Shown here one piece after another: positions 46,783-55,096 of a DNA stretch of 64,000 bases (position 1 is the first letter of the stretch; every line of letters starts with the position of its first letter). Under the pieces are notes generated by a model. It saw only the letters and a list, made by a program, of their open reading frames with translations. It searched no databases and was not told the origin of the DNA. A program made the translations under genes and the position numbers. The stretch comes from Candidatus Altimarinota bacterium (lineage in GTDB: Bacteria > Patescibacteriota > Gracilibacteria > UBA4473), in contig JAHDHX010000005.1 of the NCBI GenBank assembly GCA_020631075.1, forward strand, positions 1 to 64,000, in the 5' to 3' direction.

Positions 46783-47532
46783 TCACCACAAGCCCCATTT
46801 CCAAAAATATTGCCCCGCTGACCGCACATGCCACCAAAACGTCCGCTTGCGCACCGCGTCCCATATCCCCCGACCAGACAACCGCTCTCGCCCGTGGCGC
46901 GCCACTATCTGCGGGGCATACACACGGTCTATGCCTCGCTCCGCCGCCCGACGGCACAGGTCCGTGTCCTCCAAAAACAAGAAAAACCGCTCGTCAAACC
47001 CCCCCAGCTCGTCCCACACCGTCCGCCCCATCCCCCAGAAGCTCCCCTGCGTCCACGCCACCCGCGTTTCTTGCGTCGGCATGGCGGTCCGCCCCCGCCC
47101 CAGGCGCCGCCCCAGCAACCCCCAGGGCGTCGGCCAGCGACGGACAGTCTCCAGCACGTTTCCGTCACTGTCTTGCAGCTGTGGGCTCGTTATCTGCCGC
47201 TTGTGCCAGTGTTTCCCCAGCCCTGCAAATGTGCCCTCTAGCACCTCCGTGTCTGGGTTCAGCAGGCATAGGGCACTGCCCAGCGCGTGCCGCACCCCGA
47301 GGTTATTGGCCGCCCCAAACCCGACATTTTCCGCCAGCGGGATGATATGCACTGGCAGCCCGTCCGTCACCCGTCGCATTTCGGCCAGCGCCTCACCGCC
47401 AGAGTTATTATCCACGATCACCCACTCCCACGGTTCAGCGGGCGGATGTGCCCGCAGGCTGGCCGCCAGCCGCTCCAGCACCACCTGCGAGTGGTGCGTC
47501 ACCGTCACGCAGCTGAGCACCAGTTTCTTCAC
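46783..47532 (-). CDS. Glycosyltransferase family 2
   Basis: The 249-aa product has the GT2 GT-A fold: KLVLSCVTVTHHS at the start, VIVDNNS, LNPDTEV, and GGFDERFFLFLEDTDL near the end. It resembles rhamnosyltransferase-type enzymes and probably adds sugars to surface polysaccharide. I prefer GTG 47532: TACACT ends 7 nt before it, and the protein then begins at the first beta-strand. The ATG at 47601 (ORF track) would overlap the ATG of prs on the other strand within CATG. Confidence 0.82.
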   Translation of the reverse strand: MKKLVLSCVTVTHHSQVVLERLAASLRAHPPAEPWEWVIVDNNSGGEALAEMRRVTDGLPVHIIPLAENVGFGAANNLGVRHALGSALCLLNPDTEVLEGTFAGLGKHWHKRQITSPQLQDSDGNVLETVRRWPTPWGLLGRRLGRGRTAMPTQETRVAWTQGSFWGMGRTVWDELGGFDERFFLFLEDTDLCRRAAERGIDRVYAPQIVARHGRERLSGRGIWDAVRKRTFWWHVRSAGQYFWKWGLW

Positions 47533-47599
47533 ACCCTCGAGTGTACAAACTCTCCGCCCTCTGTCAGACTGTTTCTGATTTTCCTTTTTGCCCCGCTTC

Positions 47600-48538
47600 A
47601 TGTTGGACCACGTTTTGGTTGTCTCAGGTTCCAGTCACCAGCCCTTCGCCCGCCAGATCGCCCAGTCACTCGGGACCACACTCAGTCCCATCACGCTCAA
47701 GACCTTCTCCTGCGGTGAGCTCTACGTCCGCTACGACGCCTCCTGCCGCGGCAAGGACGTCTTCATCGTCCAGACCTGCCGCACCGGCCAGATGAATGAT
47801 GACCTCACCGAGCTCCTGCTGATGATTGACGTCGCCCGCCAGTCATTTGCCAACAAAGTCCACGTCGTGCTGCCCTATTTCGCCTACGCCCGCCAAGACA
47901 AAATCCACGCCGCGCGTGAGGGCATCTCCGCCAAGCTCTTCGCCAAGCTCCTCGTCAGCGCTGGCGCAGACCACATCATCACCGTCCAGTTTCACTCTGA
48001 CCAGACACAAGGCTTCTTTGACTGCGTGGTTGACAATGTCAACCCACGGCGGATTTTCGCCGAGTACCTCCTGCAGAAATCCCTCCCCGACCCCGTGGTC
48101 GTTTCCCCCGACGCAGGCGGCGCCAAAGACGCGAAAAAGCTAGCCGACCTCATCGGCGCACCGTTTGTGATCATGCACAAGCAACGCCCAGACCACAATG
48201 TCGCCGAAGTGACGCACATCATCGGTGACGTCGCGGGCAAGACCGCCATCATCTACGACGACATGGTCGACACCGCAGGGTCGGTCAGCGGCGCACGCGC
48301 CATCCTCACCCAGCAAGGCGCCCAGCCAGACGTCTACCTCTGCACCACCCACGCGGTGTTTTCTGGCCCCGCGCGTGAGCGTCTCGCTGCCGCCCAGTTC
48401 GCCGAGATCATCACCACCGACACCCTCCCCGTAGACACCCCCCCAGCAGGCTTTTCCGTCTTGTCGATCGCCCCCCTCATGGCCGATGTCATCCGCAATA
48501 TTGCCCGCGGACAGTCCGTGTCGAGCCTGCACTTGTAA
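47600..48538 (+). CDS. prs: Ribose-phosphate pyrophosphokinase
   Basis: Prs makes PRPP for nucleotide synthesis and salvage. The 312-aa product starts MLDHVLVVSGSSHQPFARQI. Motifs seen are DAGGAKDAKKLADLIG, and the PRPP-binding loop IYDDMVDTAGS. The N-terminal regulatory flexible loop segment looks like YFAYARQDK. TTG 47588 in the ORF track gives a longer form; ATG 47600 is preferred. It supplies purH and pyrB pathways in this window. Confidence 0.93.
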   Translation: MLDHVLVVSGSSHQPFARQIAQSLGTTLSPITLKTFSCGELYVRYDASCRGKDVFIVQTCRTGQMNDDLTELLLMIDVARQSFANKVHVVLPYFAYARQDKIHAAREGISAKLFAKLLVSAGADHIITVQFHSDQTQGFFDCVVDNVNPRRIFAEYLLQKSLPDPVVVSPDAGGAKDAKKLADLIGAPFVIMHKQRPDHNVAEVTHIIGDVAGKTAIIYDDMVDTAGSVSGARAILTQQGAQPDVYLCTTHAVFSGPARERLAAAQFAEIITTDTLPVDTPPAGFSVLSIAPLMADVIRNIARGQSVSSLHL

Positions 48539-48555
48539 GGATTTTTGTTGCAATT

Positions 48556-49515
48556 TCACCACACCCAATCCTCCGCCGTCACATCCTCCAGATATTTTTC
48601 CAGAGCCGCGGGCGGCTCCGCGGTGAATTCCACCCATGTGCCCGTGCTGGGCTCCACCACTCGCAAGCGCACACTGTGCAGCATAATCCGCTCAGCCACG
48701 GGCCCGCCATAGAGCGTGTCACCCAGCACAGGGTGCCCAATGCTCGACAGATGCACCCTGATCTGGTGCGTGCGCCCCGTGTGCAGCTTCACCAGCAGCA
48801 GCGACCAGCCGTCCGCTTGGGCGATGGTGCGAAATGACGTCTCGGCCGCTCGGGCGGCTGGGTGCTGGCTGACAGCCATCTGGGTGCGTTTCGTGGGGTG
48901 ACGGTCAATGGGCGCCTCTATGTGCCCGCTGGTAGGGGTACGCCCTGTCACCACCGCCAGATACAACTTTTCATAGTCCTTCCACCCCGCCTGCAGGGCC
49001 GCCAGCGTGCGTTGGTTCCGCGCGATGATCAGGCACCCCGTGGTGGTTTTGTCTAACCGATGGACGATCCCCACCCGCCAATTTTCACTCTTTTTTTCGT
49101 CCGTAAACCCCGCCGCGTGCGTCGCGCCATAGCGGTGCAGCACCGCATTGAGGATCGTCTGCGCACTGCCCTCACTGGCGCTGGGGTGCACCGACACCCC
49201 GAGGGGTTTATTGATCACCAGGTAGTCATCCGTCTCCGCCAGCACATCGAGCGTGGTCGCCCACGGGGCCAGCAGGTCACCCGCCGCGGGCAACGGCACA
49301 CAACGGGCGTGCCACACTTGCCCCGCTTTGGCTTTGGTGCGTGGGGGGGCGAGGGCCTCTGGGGTCTCTGCCTGCCAAAACTCCCCGTGCTTGCCCCACT
49401 GCGAACGACTGACCGCACTCTGGGCCGCCGCCAGTGCGTCGAGCCGCTGACCCTGCTCGGCGGGGGTGATCCGCAAGGTGATAGTTTCTGCTGGGCCAGC
49501 CATATCGTCAGACAT
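48556..49515 (-). CDS. RluD-like pseudouridine synthase
   Basis: This enzyme family isomerises uridine in rRNA or tRNA. The 319-aa product has the motif GIVHRLDKTTTGCLIIARN with the catalytic Asp, then RTHQIRVHLSSIGHPVLGD. The N-terminal S4-like part is only weakly recognisable. Which rRNA site is modified cannot be told. MSDDMAGP has a second ATG that could be the start. It ends the series pseudouridine synthase, kinase, regulator, orphan on this strand. Confidence 0.9.
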   Translation of the reverse strand: MSDDMAGPAETITLRITPAEQGQRLDALAAAQSAVSRSQWGKHGEFWQAETPEALAPPRTKAKAGQVWHARCVPLPAAGDLLAPWATTLDVLAETDDYLVINKPLGVSVHPSASEGSAQTILNAVLHRYGATHAAGFTDEKKSENWRVGIVHRLDKTTTGCLIIARNQRTLAALQAGWKDYEKLYLAVVTGRTPTSGHIEAPIDRHPTKRTQMAVSQHPAARAAETSFRTIAQADGWSLLLVKLHTGRTHQIRVHLSSIGHPVLGDTLYGGPVAERIMLHSVRLRVVEPSTGTWVEFTAEPPAALEKYLEDVTAEDWVW

Positions 49516-49585
49516 CTGTGAGAGTGAGCAAATTCACCCCCCATCATGCCACGTCTGCTGGGCCCCGACAAGGTCAGCCCGCTTG

Positions 49586-50605
49586 TCATTCGCTCGCCGC
49601 CAACAGTGGCCACTCCAGCACAAATCTCGCCCCATCGGCATGGCTTTCGTCCAGCCACACGTCGCCGCCCTGCCGCCGCATGATCGCCCGACACAGCGCC
49701 AGCCCCAGCCCTGTCCCTTCCGCGTCGTCCGCCCCCCGCACAAACGGCGCAAAGATCTGCCCCCGCACTGCGATGGGCACCCCTGGGCCAGTGTCGGTCA
49801 CCGTCAGCACCGCTCGGTTCAGGGGGGTGTCCCGCTGCAGCTTCAGGGTGATCACCCCGCCCGCTGGAGTGTATTTTTGCGCATTATGCAGCACGACCAG
49901 CACCGCTTGCTCACAGCGCAGCGGCTCCCCCCGCACCACGAGCGGCTCATTGGTGTCGATGTGTAGGTGTATTTTGTGTCTATGACCTGTCTGGCGAGCT
50001 GTTTCGCCAACCTGTTGTACAAGGTGGCCCAGCTCCAGCACTCGGGTCTGACGCAGCGGTTCGACGTGCTGCTGGTGCAGGCTCAGCGCTTGGCGCACGA
50101 GAGTCGTCAGCTGCCCCGCCAGCCGCCCCAGTGCCCGCGCTGAAGCGTCTTCTGGGTACCGTCGCTCCAGTCGTTCACAGTGGTGCTGCATCACCCCCAA
50201 CGGTTTTTGCACTTGGTGCGTGACCAGCCCCATCAGCTCACGGGCTTGCTGCAGCTGGGCTTGGCTTGCGGCCAGGCGCAGGTCTTGCCCCGCCATCCAC
50301 AGCTCGGTGTCATGGGTCGTGTGCGGCGGGTTTATTTCCACCAGCACCCCAACGGCCCCCTGGTTAGGGTCTCGCCGCACCGCTCGGCACCGCATCACTT
50401 GCCCACTCGGCAGCGCCTCCTGCACCGTGTCAGGGCTCTGCAGCGCGTCCTGCCACAGGCGCTGCCCGGCCGCCTCGTCATAGCCCAATTTTCTGAGCAC
50501 TTCGCCGAGCGACTGCCCCCCCGAGCCTCCCCCCACAGGGCGTGTCAGCCAGCCGACCACTTGGCCGTCTTTGTTGGTCATCAGGCTCGTGCAACTGTTT
50601 TGCAT
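49586..50605 (-). CDS. Sensor histidine kinase, cytoplasmic
   Basis: The 339-aa product has no transmembrane helix. An N-terminal PAS-like region is followed by the dimerisation domain with phospho-acceptor His in LMGLVTHQVQKPLG, the N-box HNAQKYTPAGG, G1 DTGPGVP and G2 GTGLGLAL. It pairs with the response regulator whose gene ends 10 bp before. The signal is unknown and likely cytoplasmic. Confidence 0.92.
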   Translation of the reverse strand: MQNSCTSLMTNKDGQVVGWLTRPVGGGSGGQSLGEVLRKLGYDEAAGQRLWQDALQSPDTVQEALPSGQVMRCRAVRRDPNQGAVGVLVEINPPHTTHDTELWMAGQDLRLAASQAQLQQARELMGLVTHQVQKPLGVMQHHCERLERRYPEDASARALGRLAGQLTTLVRQALSLHQQHVEPLRQTRVLELGHLVQQVGETARQTGHRHKIHLHIDTNEPLVVRGEPLRCEQAVLVVLHNAQKYTPAGGVITLKLQRDTPLNRAVLTVTDTGPGVPIAVRGQIFAPFVRGADDAEGTGLGLALCRAIMRRQGGDVWLDESHADGARFVLEWPLLAASE

Positions 50606-50614
50606 TTCCGCTAT

Positions 50615-51301
50615 TTAGGCTTTTATTTCACTGATCATATACCCATACCCCCGCACGGTTTTGAGCAGCTTTGGTTTCGCGGGGAAGGCTTTTTCTATCT
50701 TGTGCCGCAGGGTGCGAATGTGCACGTCAATCGTGTTGCTGAGCACTGGCAGGTCACGCTCCCCCCAGACAGAGTCGATGATCGCATCCCGACTCACCAC
50801 ACTGTTTTTATGTCGCATGATCTCATGCAAGATCCCAAACTCTTTTTTCGACAGGTGCACCCGCTGACCACCCCGCTGCACCGTCATGTTGTCCAGATTC
50901 ATGATCACATCTTGGCATTTGAGCATATTCCGCCGCACGCCCCCCTCACGGCGCAGCAGGGCCTTGACCCGCGCCACCAGCTCATTGGCTTCATACGGCT
51001 TGACGAGGTAGTCATCCGCCCCGAGGTTAAGCCCCAGCACACGGTCTTCGACCCCCGCGCGTGATGACAAGATCAATATCGGCACATTGTTGTTGAGGAT
51101 CCGCAACTGGGTGATCACCTCAAACCCCGACCGCTTCGGGAGCATGAGATCTAAAATAATCAGATCATATTTTCGTTGTCGAGCTTTCTCAAAGGCCGTC
51201 ACCCCGTCGGTGGCGGTGTCGAGGGTGAAGCGTTCTTCGGCGAGAAAGCTATGGAGCCGTTCCAGCTCACTGGCGCCGTCTTCGACGAGTAAGATTTTCA
51301 T
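50615..51301 (-). CDS. OmpR/PhoB-family response regulator
   Basis: The 228-aa product has a receiver domain (MKILLVEDGASE, phospho-acceptor Asp in LIILDLMLP, KP at the lysine switch LVKPYEA) and a winged-helix DNA-binding domain (HLSKKEFGILHEIM, TVRGYGYMI). It is followed by the kinase gene. Its leader is strongly pyrimidine-rich (TTCTCTCCTCTCTCCTTC). Confidence 0.95.
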   Translation of the reverse strand: MKILLVEDGASELERLHSFLAEERFTLDTATDGVTAFEKARQRKYDLIILDLMLPKRSGFEVITQLRILNNNVPILILSSRAGVEDRVLGLNLGADDYLVKPYEANELVARVKALLRREGGVRRNMLKCQDVIMNLDNMTVQRGGQRVHLSKKEFGILHEIMRHKNSVVSRDAIIDSVWGERDLPVLSNTIDVHIRTLRHKIEKAFPAKPKLLKTVRGYGYMISEIKA

Positions 51302-51327
51302 GAAGGAGAGAGGAGAGAAAATAGAGG

Positions 51328-52533
51328 TTACGCCAGCCCACTGAACGGTTGCTGCACAATGGTTTTGAGCGCGTGCAGAGTCTCCCCGCTTTGGTCGGCC
51401 ACCAGCAAGTCGACCACTTCATCTAGATTTGAGATTTGAATCAACGCCAACAGCTTGGAAACAGCGTCCGCCCCTTTGTGCTCTACCACTTGGCGGATCG
51501 TACGCTGCTTGAGTGCTTGCAGCTTTTCATGAAGTTTTTGCTCACACGTGGCCGTTAACGCCGCAAAAGCCTCCGTCGGGGCGACCATCCCCAAGGTGAA
51601 ATTTTCAGAGAGCCCCGCGTGCTCGACCTCTGCTTTGCGCTCGGCGCGAGTCCGCAGTGCCACTGGGAACGCCTGCAAAAACGTTTCCACTTCCGCGCGC
51701 GTGGTGCCCGCACAGGGGGCGCCCAGTTCGCGCAACTGGTCGAGTTGTTCGAGCGCTTGCAGTCGCCGCAGCAAAGGCCCCGCCGCCTTATGAATGGCCT
51801 TGATTTCAGTGTAGTACGTTTCGAGCTCTTGGCAGTATTGAGCCACATACAGCTTTTTGTATTCCCGAAAAGCCGCCATCAGAGCCCCTTCCACCAGCTG
51901 GGGGTTCTGGCGCAGCGTGTCATAGCGCAAATACGATCGCACCATTTTCTGGCTTAAATGCAGGCGGTCATAAGCGGGCTGCAACGGTAATGGCAGGAGG
52001 TACCGTTGCACGGTTTCCAGCAAAAACACCCGCTGCGCAGTCAGGGCCTGTGCCCGCTGCAAGTCAGCCGCCAGCTGGGTAATAGCCTCATCAGTCATGC
52101 CTTCGGCCCGCAGCACTCCATACACCGTCGTCGCGTCGGCTTCGCCAGCAGCTATCCGCTGTCGCCAGTGGCGTATCTGTGGCAAGAGGTTGTCTTGTCC
52201 ACCCAGTTTCAGACTGACTTCACTCACTTCTTGCAATAGTTTTGCATTATGAACCATTTCCGCAATCACCAGGCAGCTCACCAGCACGTCTGTACTGGCT
52301 GGCGAGCTGGTCGTTACCATTGCGCCTTGCGCAATTGTCGTGGGTTTTACACATTGGTTTTTACTGATTTTCTGGGGAGAGGTTTGGACGTGGTATTGGA
52401 GGTCTTTGTATGTGGATAAGTGGTCAAATATCTTGATCATATCCCTTTCTAGAGGGGTTTTGCTTCGTATGTGTAAAAGTGCTTCGTAAACATTGATATC
52501 TGATTTTTTGGGGTATTGGACCATGGTTTTCAT
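51328..52533 (-). CDS. Hypothetical protein (401 aa), next to oriC candidate
   Basis: The product is soluble and helical, with a long middle part rich in Leu, Gln and Arg and no family I recognise. It starts 2-3 nt after a TGTGCATAA site, so that site overlaps its own promoter. It is the first gene of the run leading to the two-component system, 26 bp before the regulator, and may be co-transcribed with it. A perfect TGTGGATAA lies inside its 5' part. Confidence 0.65.
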   Translation of the reverse strand: MKTMVQYPKKSDINVYEALLHIRSKTPLERDMIKIFDHLSTYKDLQYHVQTSPQKISKNQCVKPTTIAQGAMVTTSSPASTDVLVSCLVIAEMVHNAKLLQEVSEVSLKLGGQDNLLPQIRHWRQRIAAGEADATTVYGVLRAEGMTDEAITQLAADLQRAQALTAQRVFLLETVQRYLLPLPLQPAYDRLHLSQKMVRSYLRYDTLRQNPQLVEGALMAAFREYKKLYVAQYCQELETYYTEIKAIHKAAGPLLRRLQALEQLDQLRELGAPCAGTTRAEVETFLQAFPVALRTRAERKAEVEHAGLSENFTLGMVAPTEAFAALTATCEQKLHEKLQALKQRTIRQVVEHKGADAVSKLLALIQISNLDEVVDLLVADQSGETLHALKTIVQQPFSGLA

Positions 52534-52711
52534 GTTTATGCACAGTTAAGTGTATTTATTTTTACTCTGAATTCAATTCGTCAATTTAAGATGTGCAAAA
52601 TGTGCATAACTCAAAAATGATTGTGTGGTTTGGGCTTGGTTTTTATTTTGCATAATATTTGCAAAAAAGCCGCAATTGAATCTATAAGCTGCTATTTGCT
52701 TGTGTGCATAA
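52411..52711. other. Cluster of DnaA-box-like sites (candidate oriC)
   Basis: Four sites match TTATNCACA exactly: 52411-52419, 52536-52544, 52601-52609 and 52703-52711; TTTGCATAA at 52647-52655 and TGTGCAAAA at 52592-52600 differ by one base. The stretch 52534-52766 is AT-rich and non-coding, between the 401-aa gene and fur. The sites could be DnaA boxes or operators of a local regulator. No dnaA or dnaN gene is in the window. Confidence 0.45.
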
Positions 52712-52766
52712 CTTGGTTTTACACTGACAAGGCTCAATAGAGAAATTATTTTTACGACTTCCCCTC

Positions 52767-53285
52767 ATGACCACTCGCCTCCCCCTGCACCCGATCGAAG
52801 ATTGGGTCGAAGATAGGTTCGCCGAAAAAGGCTACCGTATGACCGCTCAGACGCGTTCCTTGGTGCGGGTGCTGGGGCAGTACCCCTCACGCCCTTTAAG
52901 CGTCGCTACGATCAAGCAAGAGATGAAACTACTGGCCTCTCGGGTCGACACCACCACGGTCTACCGTATTCTTGAGCGCCTGTACGCCGTCAAAGCCATC
53001 CATCGGGTAGATGAAGGCTTTATTTTGTGTTCCGCCCCCTACAATATCACCCAGCAGCACCACTTTTTGGTTTGTGACGAGTGCGGCGAAGTCAGTGAGA
53101 TATTTTTAGACTACCAAGCCGACATCCAGCGCCAGCTGGCGCGTGACCGTGGGTTTTTACTCCGTGACGTTGACATCACCTTTCGCGGCACCTGCGACGC
53201 GTGCGCTCGTGCCAGCAGCACTGAGCAACCCACCGAGGCCGCGCCCCGTCGGGGGTTGCTGGCCAGTATGTTCAGTTTCTTTTAG
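52767..53285 (+). CDS. Fur-family metalloregulator
   Basis: The 172-aa product has the winged-helix domain (YRMTAQTRSLVRVLG, TTVYRILERL) and the metal-binding half with HHFLVCDECGEVSE and GTCDACA, the two CxxC pairs of the structural zinc site. It could be Fur, Zur or PerR; the metal ligands do not settle this. The C-terminal tail after the second CxxC is longer than usual and low in complexity. It is divergent from the 401-aa gene across the DnaA-box-like cluster. Confidence 0.9.
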   Translation: MTTRLPLHPIEDWVEDRFAEKGYRMTAQTRSLVRVLGQYPSRPLSVATIKQEMKLLASRVDTTTVYRILERLYAVKAIHRVDEGFILCSAPYNITQQHHFLVCDECGEVSEIFLDYQADIQRQLARDRGFLLRDVDITFRGTCDACARASSTEQPTEAAPRRGLLASMFSFF

Positions 53286-53312
53286 GGGGGAGAAATGCAC
53301 GCACACCCTTTG

Positions 53313-53780
53313 CTACTTTGACTCGGCTTTTTCAGCCTGCACCTGCGCAGACTGGGGCAACCACACGGTGGTTATCCCCACGCTGAGCATCACCTCCCAG
53401 CACCACGGACAGCACCACCAGTGCCCCCACAGCCACAGCTCGCCTCCTGTCAGTGCGGGGTGGCGTCGGCGTGCGTCGCGCACGGCGCGCTGTTCGGCGT
53501 GCAGGCACGGGCGGCATCCGTGGCACAGTTCATACCCCTCCCCGCTCGGTATTCCCATATGTTTGCGTTTGCATCCTTCCATTGAGTGATAGATTGACCC
53601 GTTGGCTCCCCTGCCCTTGATTTCACCGTCCACCACCCACACCGCGCCTGTGGGGTGCTGGGGGTCGAGGCTCCAGCGCGCGGCATAGGCGTGCGCCGCC
53701 CGAATGTACGGATGATCGTCAGGGGCGTAGCGAATCTCTGCCCCTGGGGGTACGCGAAGTGGGTTCAATGATGAAGTCAT
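53313..53780 (-). CDS. dCMP/cytidine deaminase-like protein
   Basis: The 155-aa product has the deaminase zinc motif: HAE in CLHAEQRAVRDA, then CCPWC in place of the usual PCxxC. Further Cys and His residues (YELCHGCRPC) suggest a second zinc site, as in T4-type dCMP deaminases. Substrate could be dCMP, cytidine or a base in RNA. It lies last in the purH-DHFR-dcd series on this strand, which favours dCMP or dCTP metabolism. Confidence 0.72.
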   Translation of the reverse strand: MTSSLNPLRVPPGAEIRYAPDDHPYIRAAHAYAARWSLDPQHPTGAVWVVDGEIKGRGANGSIYHSMEGCKRKHMGIPSGEGYELCHGCRPCLHAEQRAVRDARRRHPALTGGELWLWGHWWCCPWCWEVMLSVGITTVWLPQSAQVQAEKAESK

Positions 53781-53801
53781 GAGTGCACAGCCAGGAGTGA
53801 C

Positions 53802-54482
53802 TTAGACATTGTTACCCTCTAAATTATTGAGCCGATACCGTAGTTTCAGCTCTTCGAGTTGGCCCTGTTTCAGCAGTTCTATCTCTTCGGCGGCGTCTTG
53901 TTTGTTGGCCAGCTCCGCCGCGCTGGCGTCCATATATTTGGCTTGTTGCCCCCCATGGCGAGCCGCTTCGGCGGGGCTCAGGGGCGCGCCCAGCTCTTGG
54001 AAGACTATCTGACACAGTCGTTCCCCAGGATAAATCCGTATCACCTGTGACGTCGTGCGGTTACGGATGGGGATCATGAGGTGTCCTTGGTACCCCACAT
54101 CGACTATCCCCGTCAGGTCGACCGACAACCCCCGACGGTTGATAGAGCTCCGTGGGTACAGCACCGCCATCAGGTCAGGCGCATTAAGTTCGATTCGCTC
54201 CAGCGTTGACCCGATGATGGCTTCCCCGGGGGCGAGGTCAAAAAACTGTCCAGACTTAAGTGTCACCTGCTCGAAGTTGTCCCCAGGGGACTGCATCGTG
54301 TCCACGGTTACTATTTCTCGTCCCGCGTCCGTCAGGCGCCAGATCTTCGGGATGTAAAACGTTTCCCCCAGCCGCAGGTCAACCGCGTGCGGTTGGTCTT
54401 GGTATTGGTCGATCATTGGCACAAATTTCAACCCACCTTGCATGATGCGTTCGTGGATTTGGTGACGGGTTAAAATCGGCAT
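53802..54482 (-). CDS. dcd: dCTP deaminase
   Basis: Dcd converts dCTP to dUTP, supplying dUMP. The 226-aa product shows LYPRSSINRRGLSVDLTGIVDVGYQG and the nucleotide-binding region. The N-terminus is a little longer than E. coli Dcd, and the last 50 residues, rich in Glu and Lys, are extra. A bifunctional dCTP deaminase/dUTPase is also possible. It sits between the deaminase-like and DHFR-like genes. Confidence 0.9.
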   Translation of the reverse strand: MPILTRHQIHERIMQGGLKFVPMIDQYQDQPHAVDLRLGETFYIPKIWRLTDAGREIVTVDTMQSPGDNFEQVTLKSGQFFDLAPGEAIIGSTLERIELNAPDLMAVLYPRSSINRRGLSVDLTGIVDVGYQGHLMIPIRNRTTSQVIRIYPGERLCQIVFQELGAPLSPAEAARHGGQQAKYMDASAAELANKQDAAEEIELLKQGQLEELKLRYRLNNLEGNNV

Positions 54483-54507
54483 AAGAAAGAGGGGGAGTGG
54501 GGCGAAA

Positions 54508-55095
54508 TCAGGCAGACTCGCTGTGGCGTGAGTCTTGCGCTTTCACGATTTGGTAATGACAGAGCAGGGTTTGGTCGTCAAGTGCCTGGTGCTGCGTGAG
54601 CGTCAGCTCCACTGACCAGTACGCTGGCCACACCCCCAGCCCCGAGCCGAAGCAGAGCGGCGTCAGGGTGAGCTCAAGGTCGGTCAGGAGGTCAGACGCT
54701 AGCCACACGCCGTTGACCTCGGTCCCTCCTCCGACGACCAGCTCAGTCGCGCCTGCTTCGGCGCACCGTTGGGCGATCTGCGCTGGGGGCAGGGCGGTCG
54801 CCAGCAGGGCGGTTTCGCCCCACGGGGGCAGCGGGCTGGAGTCCGTCAGCAGTGTGGCGCCCGCCACGGCCTCTGGGGTGCGACTCATGATGATATTCCA
54901 CCGACGGGGCAGCGGCCGCCCGATCGTGGCATATGTCCGCCGCCCCATCACCAGCACTCCCGCGGTTTGGGTTCGCTGCATGAAGTACTTTTTATCGGCT
55001 TTACTCGTCCAGTCAGGGAAGTGGTCGCTGTCATGGGCGATCTTTCCGTCGAGGGTTTGCGCCATCAGGACGGTGATTTTCTCTAGTTTTACCAT
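54508..55095 (-). CDS. Dihydrofolate reductase-like (DHFR/RibD-C fold)
   Basis: The 195-aa product has the DHFR signature MGRRTYATIGRPLPRRWNII and a GGGTEVNGVWL segment like the NADPH-binding loop. The same fold is used by RibD C-terminal reductases, so the substrate (dihydrofolate or a pyrimidine-amine) is not certain. Next to dcd and purH, dihydrofolate is more likely. It starts 1 nt after the purH stop, so the two are almost certainly one transcript. Confidence 0.8.
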   Translation of the reverse strand: MVKLEKITVLMAQTLDGKIAHDSDHFPDWTSKADKKYFMQRTQTAGVLVMGRRTYATIGRPLPRRWNIIMSRTPEAVAGATLLTDSSPLPPWGETALLATALPPAQIAQRCAEAGATELVVGGGTEVNGVWLASDLLTDLELTLTPLCFGSGLGVWPAYWSVELTLTQHQALDDQTLLCHYQIVKAQDSRHSESA

Positions 55096-55096
55096 T

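Noticed and set aside
45926-47578. 550-aa plus-strand ORF opposite the glycosyltransferase and orphan genes
   Set aside because: It is Ser/Pro/Cys-rich shadow coding; the minus strand encodes a recognisable GT2.
50180-51064. Long plus-strand ORF (294 aa) opposite the kinase and regulator
   Set aside because: It is the shadow of two well-supported minus-strand genes; the protein has no sensible composition.
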